Position numbers and translations under genes: made by a program. From positions 992,001-1,056,000 of the forward strand of contig JANFAH010000019.1 of the NCBI GenBank assembly GCA_024663395.1: DNA of 64,000 nucleotides, written 5' to 3'. The notes under the pieces are model-generated. The model saw nothing but the letters and a program-made list of their open reading frames with translations, searched no databases and had not been told where the DNA came from. The DNA is from Pisolithus tinctorius. Taxonomy: Eukaryota; Basidiomycota; Agaricomycetes; Boletales; Pisolithaceae. Below, piece after piece: positions 33,171-44,280 of the stretch; the first letter of the stretch is position 1; the number at the start of each line of letters is the position of its first letter.

Positions 33171-34356
33171 ATTAAGGCAAATTCCATGCACAGTCCCAAG
33201 TTTGCCTGCTGTGATGATATAAGCAGTCCTTGCAGCCCTTCCTCTGTCAAAGCATTTGCTGTGCATTTCAATAACTCTTCACAATCTGCACTCTCCTGTT
33301 CCATGCCTGAAGAGACACATGCTAATCTGCAATTTTTTAATCATGACTTACTTACCAGTGAGCATCAGATAGCTTCGAGGTGGAAACTTCAGTTCATTCA
33401 GCCACCCTTTGATCTTTTCTAGACAGCCATTTTGCAGCTGTTTTTCTACCTCTGGTGCCTCTTTCATGGCATCATCTACAGTTAACCCCCTTCTCATAAG
33501 CTCCTGAACTGCATCAAGATTTAAGGTGTCTGCCTTTGTTAGTAGCACAATCACAGGAACTTTGCAAATCCTCAATCTTTGCACTAAGTGTGATGTGATA
33601 CACATACCATGTCCTGAATCACACTCATTAAAGAACTTCCTTTCTGCCGCCATGACCATTCTATGGCTTTCATTCAAAGGAATGCAATACCTAAATCAAA
33701 TTCAAAGACCAGGTCAGCACACTTACAGGCATGCTAGTCAGACATGTCCCTACCAAATTGCATGTATTCTCCCTTCCAGTTTAGTGACCTTAGCTTGATC
33801 TGTGACAAACTTCTTCATCTCATCAAACTCTGCCTCGCTCCCCGCCTCGAATCCACATGAGTCATGGAACACAAAGCGCGGGCTACTTTTAAACACTAGT
33901 TCATCCTCAATGTTATGGTAGCCACGCTGCAAAAGTTTGACGTGAGCACCATGTAATTTCACGTGGTGGCCTTACCCCCAGTGAACCCCGCACCGCCCCA
34001 GTATCAACCTGTCAGAGTGACATGTTGACAAGTACGAAGCACATAACACACCCACACGTACCTTATTTCCTTTTCCGTCGAAGATCTCAGGCTGATCCGT
34101 AGTGTTACACACCCGCTGTAAAATAGTTGTTTTACCCGCATTTGCTCTGCCCATGACAAGAATGCGAAAACGAGGAATGCGATCAATCTGCCTTTGGGCC
34201 TCTGTAGGATCTAAGCGATAGTTTGAAGCTGGTATAGGGGCAACATGAAGGAGTGGCTTCGGGGGGGATGGGAATTAGTAACACACCAGCATTGTCACTC
34301 GGACGTAGAGAACGCCGCAGCGAACGCCACCAGGAACGAAGAGAGCTAGGCGCCAT
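33171..34356 (-). CDS. P-loop GTPase (G-domain protein, agaricomycete-expanded type)
   Basis: Minus-strand exons read as MAPSSLRSWWRSLRRSLRPS from ATG 34356 (junction to the next part unclear), then IPRFRILVMGRANAGKTTIL (P-loop GRANAGKT, about 34175-34115), an intron near 34070-33970, LQRGYHNIEDELVF and VFHDSCGFEAGSEAEFDEM (switch II/G3 DxxG, about 33880), an intron, then LNESHRMVMAAERKFFN, PVIVLLTKADTL (G4 TKAD, about 33540) and WLNELKFPPRSYLML, an intron, and a C-terminal exon with CEELLKCTANALTEEGLQGL. GTP hydrolysis is inferred; cellular role unknown. All motifs are present, so it could be functional, but the 5' junction and the 3' end (stop after about 33180) are unsettled. Its 5' half holds CpGs and its 3' half few. 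Confidence 0.6.
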
Positions 34357-34599
34357 GGCAATGTGAAGATGAAAAAACAGCTCTTAGGATGTCTTGAACA
34401 GTAAGCGTGTTATGACTGTAGAGGACGATGGTGGTGAAGTGCGAAGGGCAAACGACTGCGGAGTTGAGTGGCGTTGAATCAACGTGCCTGTCTGTAGTGC
34501 ACAGCCTGACACGTGTTACATAACTACTGACCACCAGCCAGAACATCTACCAAACGGAATTGCGCGGTTTTTTCCCTTTCGCCACCCAGCTTCTTCCAC

Positions 34600-35246
34600 C
34601 ACTGCGCCTCCCTCCTTCCATCGTCAAGCAATGACATAACCACTCCTGATAACATCCAACCAGGCTTACCTCCACTTTCCTTGTCTGTTCTACTCACACG
34701 CCTCCTCGAGGCACTTGAACGTCTCCGCGCAGCGCTTGCCGAAGCGGAAGTACGCATCGTAGGGGGGAGCATCCTTATCATATATGAAGGCGACTGGGCA
34801 CGTGCAGAAAAGGCTGTGCGGACACTAGCAGGCGATTCTGATCTGAACAGCAAGCCTACCGCTGCGGGCGAAGGTTTGGGTAGGAACGAGGAAGGGCCCT
34901 TGGACGAAGAAGATGAAGACGAAGAGGAGACGATCACGGTCGAAGTTGACGAAAGCGGTCACCTCATACTGGACGATGTTGTCGCAACGAGTCCTGTCGT
35001 TGAGTCTTTCGAAGAAAACGACGACGACGACGAATGTGAAGACGAGGATGAAGAGGATGACCCACGCCTGTTCAGACTCTCCTTAATCGACTTTGCGCAC
35101 ACATGACTCGTGCCTGGACAAGGACCTGACACGGGCGTGTTGCTCGGTATAGATACGCTCATCCGACTCATTCGCGAGCGACGGGACGTTGTTCAGCCGT
35201 TGATCAAGGAAGGTGTAGACGCTAAAAGCGCTCGTGGTCACACGTA
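34600..35246 (+). pseudogene. Inositol polyphosphate kinase (IPK family), C-terminal relic
   Basis: IPK enzymes phosphorylate soluble inositol phosphates. Frame: PGLPPLSLSVLLTRLLEALE, then LRAALAEAEVRIVGGSILII with YEGDW, an acidic low-complexity stretch (EEDEDEEETITVEVDE; ENDDDDECEDEDEEDD), and LSLIDFAHT followed by a TGA, then LVPGQGPDTGVLLGIDTLIR. IDFAHT and the GPDxGVLxGxxxLI tail are the family's C-terminal hallmark. The TGA stands for an Arg codon (CGA to TGA). The N-terminal inositol-binding PxxxDxKxG part is absent upstream, where the GTPase promoter region lies. It is a truncated gene copy, so not functional. Confidence 0.78.
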
Positions 35247-36080
35247 GATGCGATATACCGTGTCATGGTAAACGTGTCCGGCGGATGTGATACGCACTTG
35301 CCCTGTACCTTATACTTCGTGGAAGGGTCCACTCCAAGGAAGGAGAGCGTTAACCGTTACGTCGACAAAGATACCAATTAGACCAACGTGCGGCGATGGA
35401 TGTACGTACTTCAAACCAATACACCGCAACACCAGGAGCCCGGAATATACGATGGGTCAGCATGGAACTGTCCCTAGTGGCCAGTCCTGGCACTATCGTC
35501 TACTCTACTACTAGACTAGTGAGTTTATCTAATTTACAAGCTCTGGCACGAGATAATAGTATGTTCCCTAAAATTCCAATAGATCGGGTCTGAGCCAAAC
35601 ATACACCCCAAAATATTTCCATGGCCAACGTCCGCACTAGTTCCCGCACCTGCAACACGTCCCATCCCCACCAACAATGTGCAGGACTGAACCCTCCCTC
35701 CGCACCCCGCGAATCACTGACATCCCCTCCCTCGTCTTCGCAACGGCCTGTACGGTTGCTTCTGTCCATGCACGTGCTTCACAGAGGTTCGGAGCACATA
35801 GTACGAGGGTCTCCCCGCCTCGAGGGTAGGCACGGTGGATGTGTATGTAGGCATAGTCAGAGTGAGCGCGGTTTCGTGCAGTGTGGATTTCGAGTTTGTG
35901 AACGGGGAGAGCTTAGGAGCGAGGTCCTCCGTGATAAGTTAGAGATCTCTCGCATATATGCAGATGAGCTCGAATAATGCTTCCTGTGGTTTCCATTCTA
36001 CCGCTGGTATCCCTTCGAGCGCAGTCCGGTTGACCAGGCCTGCCCCATGTCGTCCTAAATGCAAGGCCATTCTCGTGTGT
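35247..36080. other. CpG-containing DNA, no gene recognised
   Basis: Frames exist at 35621-35977 (+) and 35500-35769 (-) but overlap antisense and show no motif. They may be gene debris continuing from the kinase relic. Confidence 0.35.
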
Positions 36081-36258
36081 CATTGAGTTTTGCAGTTCTC
36101 CCAGGACAGGATGCCGAGGTACGTATGAACCGGACCAGATATGTGTGATTGGAATCTTGTGTTTGTCTGGCGTACCAGAGCGCGTACAACTTGAAGCCTA
36201 TCGATGACTCCGAGGACGAGGACGGGCCCGAGTTTGCCGAGGACAGCGAGGACGACTA
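36081..36258 (+). pseudogene. Possible terminal exons of an unknown acidic-tailed protein
   Basis: FAVLPGQDAE at about 36090-36118, a GT-AG intron (gtacgt ... taccag, about 36119-36176), then SAYNLKPIDDSEDEDGPEF and a Glu/Asp end with a stop at 36258. Looks like the C-terminal tail of a real gene whose body is not seen upstream. Confidence 0.35.
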
Positions 36259-36845
36259 GTTCGACCTATCCGGTGGAGGTGTCGGTCACGTGAATTACGA
36301 AGTCACCTTTGCTGAGGATTATAAACGAAACGTTAGGTCCTTCCAGTTCACTGACTTGATCGTCAATGCCCGGCGACGCGGCGGCGACTTCACATTCTCA
36401 ATACTGGATATGCTGTAGACGAAGACCTTGGCGACCCGGTCTGTGTCGTGTGATGCTCTTGCACACCATTTCCAGTGTTCCCGCCAAGGAGATCTAGGTG
36501 GAAATACAGGAGGACGATTATCCAGTGGGGAAATTATATGATGATTGTGGGTTTGTGGTGAGAAAGAAACAGAAGACATTATGTAACATGAAGAGTAATC
36601 ATTCCAATCCCACCATATCTCCTCACTGGGGAACTTGGGCTGAGTGATGTTTGGTCACCCTGATGCTTCCAGAACATCAGGTAGTTGTCTTGCAGAAACC
36701 ACAAACATCACATGGATGTGACATGGTGTGACACAAGCATCAGAGCAATATGCCACACTGTGCTGAGTGTGTTGGAGAAGTATTGGAGTTGTAAACAGGT
36801 ACTTATTAGCATTGCATTAGGGGTAAGGGAATGACTGAAGAAGTT

Positions 36846-38936
36846 TGTGGGGTTGCAGAGGGAAACCCAGGGAGGAATCTGTAGGGAACCTCAGTAGTCT
36901 GTCAAGCTACTGAGTGACTGGGTAGAATATACTAGTGTATGTGTGTGCTCTAACAGCTTATGTAAGTGACACAAACATGTGACTAAGTCCAGGTATGGAC
37001 AGGGGTCATTTCACTCCAACACTCCCCCTGAAACAGAAAGGGTTAAAACTAAAAGGTAAAACATAACCCAAAGTATCAGAAATGAAATTTACCAGATGTA
37101 TAATCAAATATGCAATGAAATATGTGAATTTTTGGTGTGTGGCTTGACTTGTGTGCATGCAATGTTGGCACATCATCTGATTATGTGATCATGCTGCCTA
37201 CAGTCACATGTGGTCCTGCATGCCTCAAGGCATTTCACAAGGGCTTGGGTATGGTAACATGGATCCTGGGGGTGTCTTGCCTCATTTTGACACCACTGAC
37301 CTCTCTAGGTACCATTTTAATGTGTCTGCATTGATGCCTTGGCCTGTAGATTCCATGGAGGTGCTCCATATGCTCCATAGGTGATGTTGACAATGCAGGT
37401 ATGTTATCTTTTGTGTTCATGCTTTGGCCATCATGCTGACTAGCCTCTCCAGGTAGCACTGCTTCTCTGACTCGCTCCAAGTTGCTGTTGCCACTGCTAG
37501 CTATGCCTTTGTCATCACCTTGTTTGCCATCACCACTGTCAAGCATCTCACCCTCCATGCTTGCTGCAATTGGTGTGGTTGTGCCTAACACCTCAAACAG
37601 ACTTTTAATGCCTTCGAAAGCAGATGCTTGCCCTGGAACCTTGAACTTGATGTGTCCACATTGACATTTTGATGTAGAGGTCCTTCAGTCATCTTCCACA
37701 CATCCTATGGGTGGCATTGATGGTGTGGGTATGTTTCTTGCCATTAGTGACACAGTCTCTGTTGTAATACTGACTGCTGCTCTCAGCTGGATGCTCCGTC
37801 ACTTGGTGACACTTTTGCCTCAACAATCCTGGCCAGCCTTTCACTGTCAGCCCTTTCCAGTTGTTCATGTTCTAGCCCATTTGATGTGTGGTGGATCTCT
37901 GTGTCCCTGCCATCTGCCTTGAGGTTCACCATCTCCTTGGCTGTGAGATTCTGGCTGTCAGTCTCATCTGTGGCTTCCTCACCCAGACCTCTCTTCCTGG
38001 CTTTATTTTCACTAACCACCCTAGATGTCTCACTCTCAACTTCAACTGATTTTGCCCTTTTGAACTCAACTGGAAATGTGTGCTGACAAAGTGCATCTTT
38101 GGTGGACTTTGTAGTCTTTGATTTGACCTCTCCACCCTGTGACACAACCTGCTGGGCCACTGCAGTTGTAGTCTCAGCTTTTACTTTGCCACCACTTCTT
38201 GCCTCATCATGACTGTTCCCCTCAAGCCTCACCTCCTTAGGTGGCTCACTTGACAGTTTGTCAGGCTTCATGTGTGGTACAAGTGTCTTGTCTCATGGTT
38301 CTTGTGCATTTTTGCACTCACCATTTGTTCCTTTTGGTTCATCCTTGCCAATGCTTGACTGTTCAGCTGGTGTGCTGACACATTTTACAGGGATGGAGAT
38401 AAGATTTGGGCTGTGTAGTTGCTAGGTAGTTGAACATTTCATTGGCTGCCTCATAGTATTTGATGTGTGAAAAGATGGAATCAGGCATGTTCCACATCAG
38501 AATAGATTCCACAGTTCCATTAGACTTTAGCCATTCTTTTAGTCACTACCTGGCCTTGGTTTTGGCTTTGTGACAACCAATACTTGCTCCACATTTTGGG
38601 TTCACACAACTTCAAGTATCTTTGTGTGATACTCTTTCCAGTTCTGTTCATTTGTCTTGTGCTCTGGAATGTAGATGAAGCCTTCCCTAGTCCAGTATCT
38701 CTTCACTGCCATTCCTCTTAGGTTCTGCCACTAGGCAGGGCTCATAATCTGAAGGAATTTTGTGGGGTTGCAGAGGGAAACCCAGGGAGGAATCTGTAGG
38801 GGACCTCAGTAGTCTGTCAAGCTACTGATGGATGAGGTAAAATTTACCAGTGTATGTGTGTGCTCTAACAGCTTATGTAAGTGACACAATCACATGACTA
38901 AGTCCAGGTATGGGCAGGGGTCATTTCACTCCAACG
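36846..38936 (-). mobile_element. Short LTR element, gag-like only, CpG-depleted
   Basis: Direct repeats 36846-37021 and 38761-38936 (about 176 bp, roughly 93% alike by eye) start TGTGGGGTTGCAG and end CTCCAACA/G. On the minus strand the left copy begins TGTTGGAGTG directly after a polypurine tract (complement of actccccctgaaac at 37021). The 1.74-kb interior has minus-strand Copia-gag-like words: YWTREGFIYIPEHK, LVVTKPKP, MWNMPDSIFSHIKYYEAANE (in adjoining frames), then a charged ORF at 38271-37783 (MKPDKLSSEPPKEVRLEG). No protease, integrase or RT. Probably non-autonomous and old. No target duplication found. Confidence 0.6.
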
Positions 38937-39508
38937 GTGACAGTATCAGGATATACATAATCTGAGTCTATAAAATGAATAGGTTTGGAGAGTAAACATT
39001 AAGCCTTATCAAGGCCTGTCATCAGTGTCTCAGGCAGGTACATAGGTCATATGTACTAGAAGATATGGCAATACATTTGTACAAAAATTATTTGACATTG
39101 GGAATAAACCACTAGTGCCAGGAATTTACTTATTTGTGTGGGACAAATAAGTTTCACATGTAGGACAAACAAGATTTTGTGTCCCACACTCAACATTGAT
39201 TATGTAAGCACTCACATCACACTAGCTTTGAGTGTAGTTAGGCCTACCTAGTGGCCTCATCACCTATTATGACCCATATACTGTATGTATAAGATTCTAG
39301 TGGCACATTGTTATGACTATACTGTACTAAGACTGGCAGACATTTGGTAGACATGAAGGGTTAAGCCAATGATGAGTCTGTTGATAGCAGTACCCTATTT
39401 TGAAAGTCACCCAGTAAAATTTTCATTGTCTTCACTGCACTCTCCAATACACAACATCATCCCACATACATCCCTCCTTGATGGCTAGGACCTCTAAGCA
39501 CCAAGATC
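38937..39508. other. AT-rich, no gene seen
   Basis: Contains two near copies of a short motif with gggacaaataag/gtaggacaaacaag around 39130-39170, otherwise featureless. Confidence 0.4.
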
Positions 39509-40120
39509 TTGAAAAATGTAAGTCATAAGTCACATGTTACCTGTATCTTACATGCATTTGTTGTAGTCTTTTCAGTGCTGTGTGCAGACAGTGTTTTTAT
39601 AACAGGCCTGGAGCAGAACTTGCTTCCAGATGATGCAGATAAGTGTGTTGTATTGGCTGGACAGGAGGCAAATATATCCCAGAAAGGAGTGACTTTAAAT
39701 GATCCCCCCATCTTGACTTATTTTATCATTGATTCTGTATTTAGATTGCTGATTTTTGGTGCCTTTCCAGTTGTCATAAACAGCTTGTTCCCCTGCAGCT
39801 CACCTGGGCTGTGCATTCATACAAGAAGAAGGAGAAAGGGGATCAGAGTACTATTCACCTTGCAAAGCATTCAGTGGTGAGTGGTAATCTGTATAACCAC
39901 AGTCATTGATGGTCACCAAATAAATTTCCAGGTCAGAGATCTTGGTCTGCAAGATGCTGCTGTACCATTAGCTCAAATGGTTGGGCACAACCCTGATATT
40001 GCTGTTGTATGCCATGACCATTACATTGACACTGACTGTGAGTCCCCATACAAGAGGGGTAGGGCCCTTGTTGATGCAGGTAATGAAGACTTGTATCCAG
40101 GTAACATGCCTTCAGTTGTT
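39509..40120 (+). pseudogene. Unidentified gene fragment, probably spliced
   Basis: Plausible exons: GLEQNLLPDDADKCVVLAGQ and GVTLNDPPILTYFIID (39600-39740), CAFIQEEGE with YYSPCKAFSG in another frame (39810-39875), and after an acceptor at about 39931 DLGLQDAAVPLAQMVGHNPD with VCHDHYIDTDCESPYKRGRA. I recognise no family. It is cut by the 18S rDNA copy at 40121. Confidence 0.35.
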
Positions 40121-40587
40121 GTGCATCACAGACCTGTTATTGCCTCAAACTTCTGCCAGCTAGATGCTGACAGTCCCTCTAATAAGCTGGAAGCCAGCTG
40201 AAGCCAACCTGGCTATTTAGCAGGTTAAGGTCTCATTCATTATCAGAATTAACCAGACAAATAACTCCACCAACTAAGAACAGCCATGCACCACCACCCA
40301 TGAAATCATGAAAGAGCTATCAATCTGTCAATCCTAGTCATGTCTGGACTTGGTGAGTTTCCCCATGTTGAGTCAAATTAAGCCACAGGCTGCAATCCTG
40401 GTGGTGCCCTTCCATCAATTCCTTTAAGTTTCAGCCTTGTGACCATACTCCCCCCAGAACCCAAAGTCTTTGATTTCTCATAAGGTGCTGAGTGACACAT
40501 CAAAAAGAGGCTGCCCAATGCCTAGTTGGCATCATTTACTGTTAAGACTACAATGGTATCTGATTGTTTTCAATCCCCTAACCTTCA

Positions 40588-40623
<36 letters not shown>

Positions 40624-41555
40624 TGTGGTAGTCAGTCTTTGGTCAATCCAAGAATTTCACCTCTAGTGACCAAATACTAATGCCCCCAACTGTCCCTATT
40701 AATCATTATGGTGATCCTAGAAACCAATGAAATAGAACCACACATCCTATTTCATTATTCCATGCTAATGTATTCAGGTGTGATGCCACTTTGAACACTC
40801 TAATTTTCTCAAGGTAAATGTCCTGGTTCCCTGATGCACCCAGGGAAGGGCACACTGATTCACCAAGAAGAAAGGACCAGCCAGACAGTATGATGCCTTT
40901 TGGTGGACTGCCTGCCCAGGCCCAAGGTTCAACTATGAGCTTTTTGACTGCAACAACTTTAATATATGCTATTGGAGCTGGAATTACTGCAGCTGCTGGC
41001 ACCAGACTTGCCATCCAATTGCTCCTTGTCAAGATATCTAAATTGTACTCATTCCAATTATAAGACCCAAAAGAGCCCTATATTGTTATTTATTGTCACT
41101 ACCTCCCAAGTTGGGATTGGGTAATTTGCATGCCTGCTGCCTTCCTTGGATGTGGTAGCCATTTCTCAGGCTCCCTCTCCAGATTGAACCCTTATTCCCC
41201 ATTACCCATTGAAACCATGGTAGGCCTTATCCTACCATTGAAAGTTGACAGGGCAGATATTGATATTTGAATCATGAAGCCATGTGATTCCAAGCAGTTA
41301 TTATGAATCACCAAGAGAGTGGTGAACTTTGTTGGTTTTTTATCTAATAAATACACCCCTCCTGGAAGTTGGGACTTTAGTTGCATGTATTAGCTCTAGA
41401 ATTACCACAGTTATCCATGTAGCAAGTCATCATCAAATAAACTATAACTGATTTAATGAGCCATTCCCAGTTTCACAGTACAAACTTGTTTATACTTAGA
41501 CATGCATGCTAAGCTTTGAGACAAGCATATGACTAATGGCAGGATCAACCAGGTA
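40121..41555 (-). rRNA. 18S rRNA gene fragment, truncated and CpG-stripped
   Basis: The complement begins at 41555 with TACCTGGTTGATCCTGCC, the 5' end of 18S, and follows universal 18S landmarks through AATTCCAGCTCC, AAACTTAAAGGAATTGA and CAGGTCTGTGATGC near 40121. About 1.43 kb, so roughly the 5' 80% of the molecule; the 3' end is missing. Conserved CpGs are almost all lost: the region that is GCCGCGGTAATTCC in functional genes reads GCTGCAGTAATTCC, and GGCGCGCAAATT reads GGCATGCAAATT. It is therefore a dead, dispersed rDNA copy. Short open frames over it (for example 41032-40706) are meaningless. Confidence 0.95.
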
Positions 41556-42015
41556 ACTACCTTTCTGCCAGGCCCCCATGGCCTGAAAACCTCATACTGA
41601 GTGGCCAGAGCCACTTTCCAGAGGTTGGAGTTTATTCAACCCAAATCAATCAGAGACCTGCCAGGGCCTTAAGGGGCACACATCCAGGCATCTCTGCCTG
41701 AATGGTCCTACCAAGAAGTCCTGATGAGCCCTCTACCTTGCTCCCCTGGTCTCACATGTCTCAGGAATGCTTCCCTGCATCCACAAGGGGACACAGATGG
41801 CTTCCTTCCATGAAGACTACTTGCAACTGACAACATCCCAAGGACATCCTCTCAGCCACAGTGGATCTTCAAGTGGTTAATAGCTTCTGGCCTGGCCATT
41901 GGCAATCACAATTGACCCACACCCTTCACCACACCATGCAAGACTTCCCCTCACCAAAGCAGAGGAAACTTGACTAAATTGGACCAGCAGACTGAACAGT
42001 CCACAGACTGTCCAG
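41556..42015 (-). other. Possible rDNA 5' external spacer remnant
   Basis: Directly upstream of the 18S 5' end on the minus strand. CpG-poor, no ORF, no TE motif. Position suggests spacer carried along with the 18S copy; sequence alone cannot prove it. Confidence 0.35.
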
Positions 42016-42105
42016 TGTGAGGAGCAGGTATCTGCTACATAGTATGGGGGTGTGGGCTCCAGCCTAGGCATAGGTAATCTGAGGGGGGGAGTTTGACCCA
42101 AGGGG
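42016..42105 (+). mobile_element. LTR fragment of the 16862-17733 family
   Basis: TGTGAGGAGCAGGTATCTGC and following words match the complement of 17640-17733. It abuts Gypsy integrase sequence, the same kind of target as the full copy. Confidence 0.65.
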
Positions 42106-42112
42106 TGTTGAT

Positions 42113-43160
42113 CTAGCTTCACAGCTGTCCTCATCATAGTTGACTGGCTTTCCAAGCAGACCATCTTCATCCCAACCCATGACACTATCATGGCCCCAGA
42201 ACTTGCCAAACTACTCCATGTCTTTTCCAAGCATGGAGTGCCAGCCCATGTCACCTCAGACTGAGGCTTTGAGTTCATGTTTTATTTCTTCCAGTCACTC
42301 AGCAAGGCCTTAGATATGCACTTACATTTCACCTCAGGCTACCACCCCAAGGGTGATGGCCAGACCAAGAGGACTAACAAAACTCTAGAACAGTATTTCT
42401 GGGTCTACCGCAACTATCAGCAGGACAACTGGGCTGACCTTTTACCCTTGGCCAAGTTTGCATATAACAATGCCCCTAGTGCTACTACTGGTGTCTCATG
42501 TTTCTTTGCCAATAAGGGCTACCACCCCAACTGTTGGAACATAAAGTGCCCCTGTGGTACTTGACCACTGTGCGATGTTTTGGCTGCTTACATAAGCTGA
42601 AATAGCGCACCTACTTGTAGTATCTTCTACTAGTATTCCCTCAGTAGTTTGTTCACTACTGAGGGTAAGTCTGTTTATATTACAAGTATTCTACTATACT
42701 GACATCCTGTAGTAGCCTACAGGTACATTAATACACTCAGTAGTTTGTTCACTACTGAGGTAGCCTACAGATCTTTCAACACCAACATCTTGGTGTACCC
42801 AGAGAATGACCTCACTTCTGCTTGGGCTCATGATAATGCAGTCAATGTAGACTCACTGCATCCATATCTTTGTGAGGAAATGGCCCTTGCACAACAGCAC
42901 TACCAAGGACTGGCCAATGCCAAACACATGCTGGCTCTGGCCTTCAAGGTTGGTGACCAAGTATATGTCAAAGCCAAGTACTTCCAGTCAACCCAGCCTT
43001 CCAAGAAGCTCTCAGGGAAGAACCTTGGTCCATACCTGGTCATAGCTCAGGCCAGTACCCACTTGTTCACACTGCACCTACTGGACTCAATGCACACAGT
43101 GCACCTGGTCTTCCATGTCTCCCAACTTGGGCCAGCCATCCCACACACAACTTCATGCTG
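42113..43160 (+). pseudogene. Gypsy Gy-3 integrase fragment
   Basis: Frame TAVLIIVDWLSKQTIFIPTH, LLHVFSKHGVPAHVTSD then a stop, ALDMHLHFTSGYHPKGDGQT, YNNAPSATTGVSCFFANKGY, a 250-bp LTR insertion, then NILVYPENDLTSAWAHDNAV, FKVGDQVYVKAKYFQ and VHLVFHVSQLGPAIP. The zinc domain and chromodomain are missing. CpG-poor throughout. Confidence 0.87.
42532..42781 (+). mobile_element. 250-bp solo LTR in Gy-3
   Basis: TGTTGGAACATAAAG ... AGATCTTTCAACA, with a perfect 5-bp target duplication ccaac (42527-42531, 42782-42786). Size and terminal TGTTGG...CAACA suggest a Copia family. It contains the hairpin word CTCAGTAGTttgttcACTACTGAGG twice (about 42639 and 42737). Confidence 0.85.
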
Positions 43161-44280
43161 GGTTGACCATGCCTATGGTCAAGCATCACCCAGGTGGCAA
43201 AGGACTGCCTCATAAGCCTCATGATGGTGGGTTCTCTTCCTGCAACAGCTCCTCTAGCAGTGCCAAGGTCAAAGTGGAGACAACTGATGTCTTGGCTGAG
43301 ATGTATGGAATATTGGAGTCATCCACTCACACAGTAAGTTCTTTTTTTCCCTTCCTAATAACCACTCATTGATAGGTTTTCAGTCTGCAGCATGAATCAT
43401 GAGGCACTTCTCCTTCTCAATGTAGTGCATGCACAATGCAAAGTCTTTCATGCAGAACAAGCTCTGGCCACATGCATCACCCACAAATATGAATTGATGG
43501 CCAAGTTGTACAAGTACAAGGGAGGCAGTGGTGAGGCAAGAGTCCACAAAAAAGATAAGGTAGTCATACTGTGAAACTGACAAACATCACATGCTGTGAC
43601 AAGGTGTGACACTGCAAGACTGATGCATACATTGAAGGCAGAGTTGAAAACATGATTAGATGTAGGTATCAAAAGTAAAGGGCAATACTATTAGCTTGAT
43701 CAGTGGGCAAATAAGATATATTTAAGCTGGGATAAGATTGTCAAGTTCTTTGAGGATGCTTTGAGGAATAACACAATGGCCCCTGTATTTCTTAATGGCA
43801 CTTTGGCAGTAGCAGCCAGTTGTGTGGAGTTCAAAAGTATATACTCTCAGTATCTTACATTCCAGCATTGAAATGGCTCACTTCCACAGATACATACATC
43901 AATTTTAAAAACTAGTTCCTGTTCTAATACTCTCTTCCCATAAATTCTAGTTTTCACATCAATGAAAACTAGCACTGTTCTTCAGTTATTTCATTGTCAC
44001 ACTTTTGTCACTCTGATCATGTGACATTCACTGGTTTTGCAGTTTGACTACCTTATGGAGGTTGGCTCATTATGTGTAGCAATGAAAAAACACAGACTAG
44101 GGGAGCCTATTTTTGATGTTAGCATTCTGGCCAGTGAGCTGCAGCCATCTCTTGATTCTGATGGTATGCTATGCACACTCTTTTCTTTTGGGCCACTATT
44201 TTACTTATGCCAGATCTTGGTAGGCACAGTTATTGAGCATGCCAGTAGTCAAATACTCACCATTTGTCTAGACTAGTACT
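43161..44280 (+). other. Degenerate region with possible exons of an unknown protein
   Basis: Frames with GGFSSCNSSSSSAKVKVETT and DVLAEMYGILESSTHT (43236-43335), HAEQALATCITHKYELMAKL (43450-43510) and FDYLMEVGSLCVAMKKHRLG (44041-44100) look coding-like but do not join into one gene that I can name. Confidence 0.3.

Noticed and set aside
39881..40201. Open frame of 106 aa on the plus strand
   Set aside because: Its last third runs antisense through 18S rDNA; only the part before 40120 could be protein.
40706..41386. Minus-strand ORFs of 108 and 64 aa
   Set aside because: They are translations of 18S rRNA sequence.
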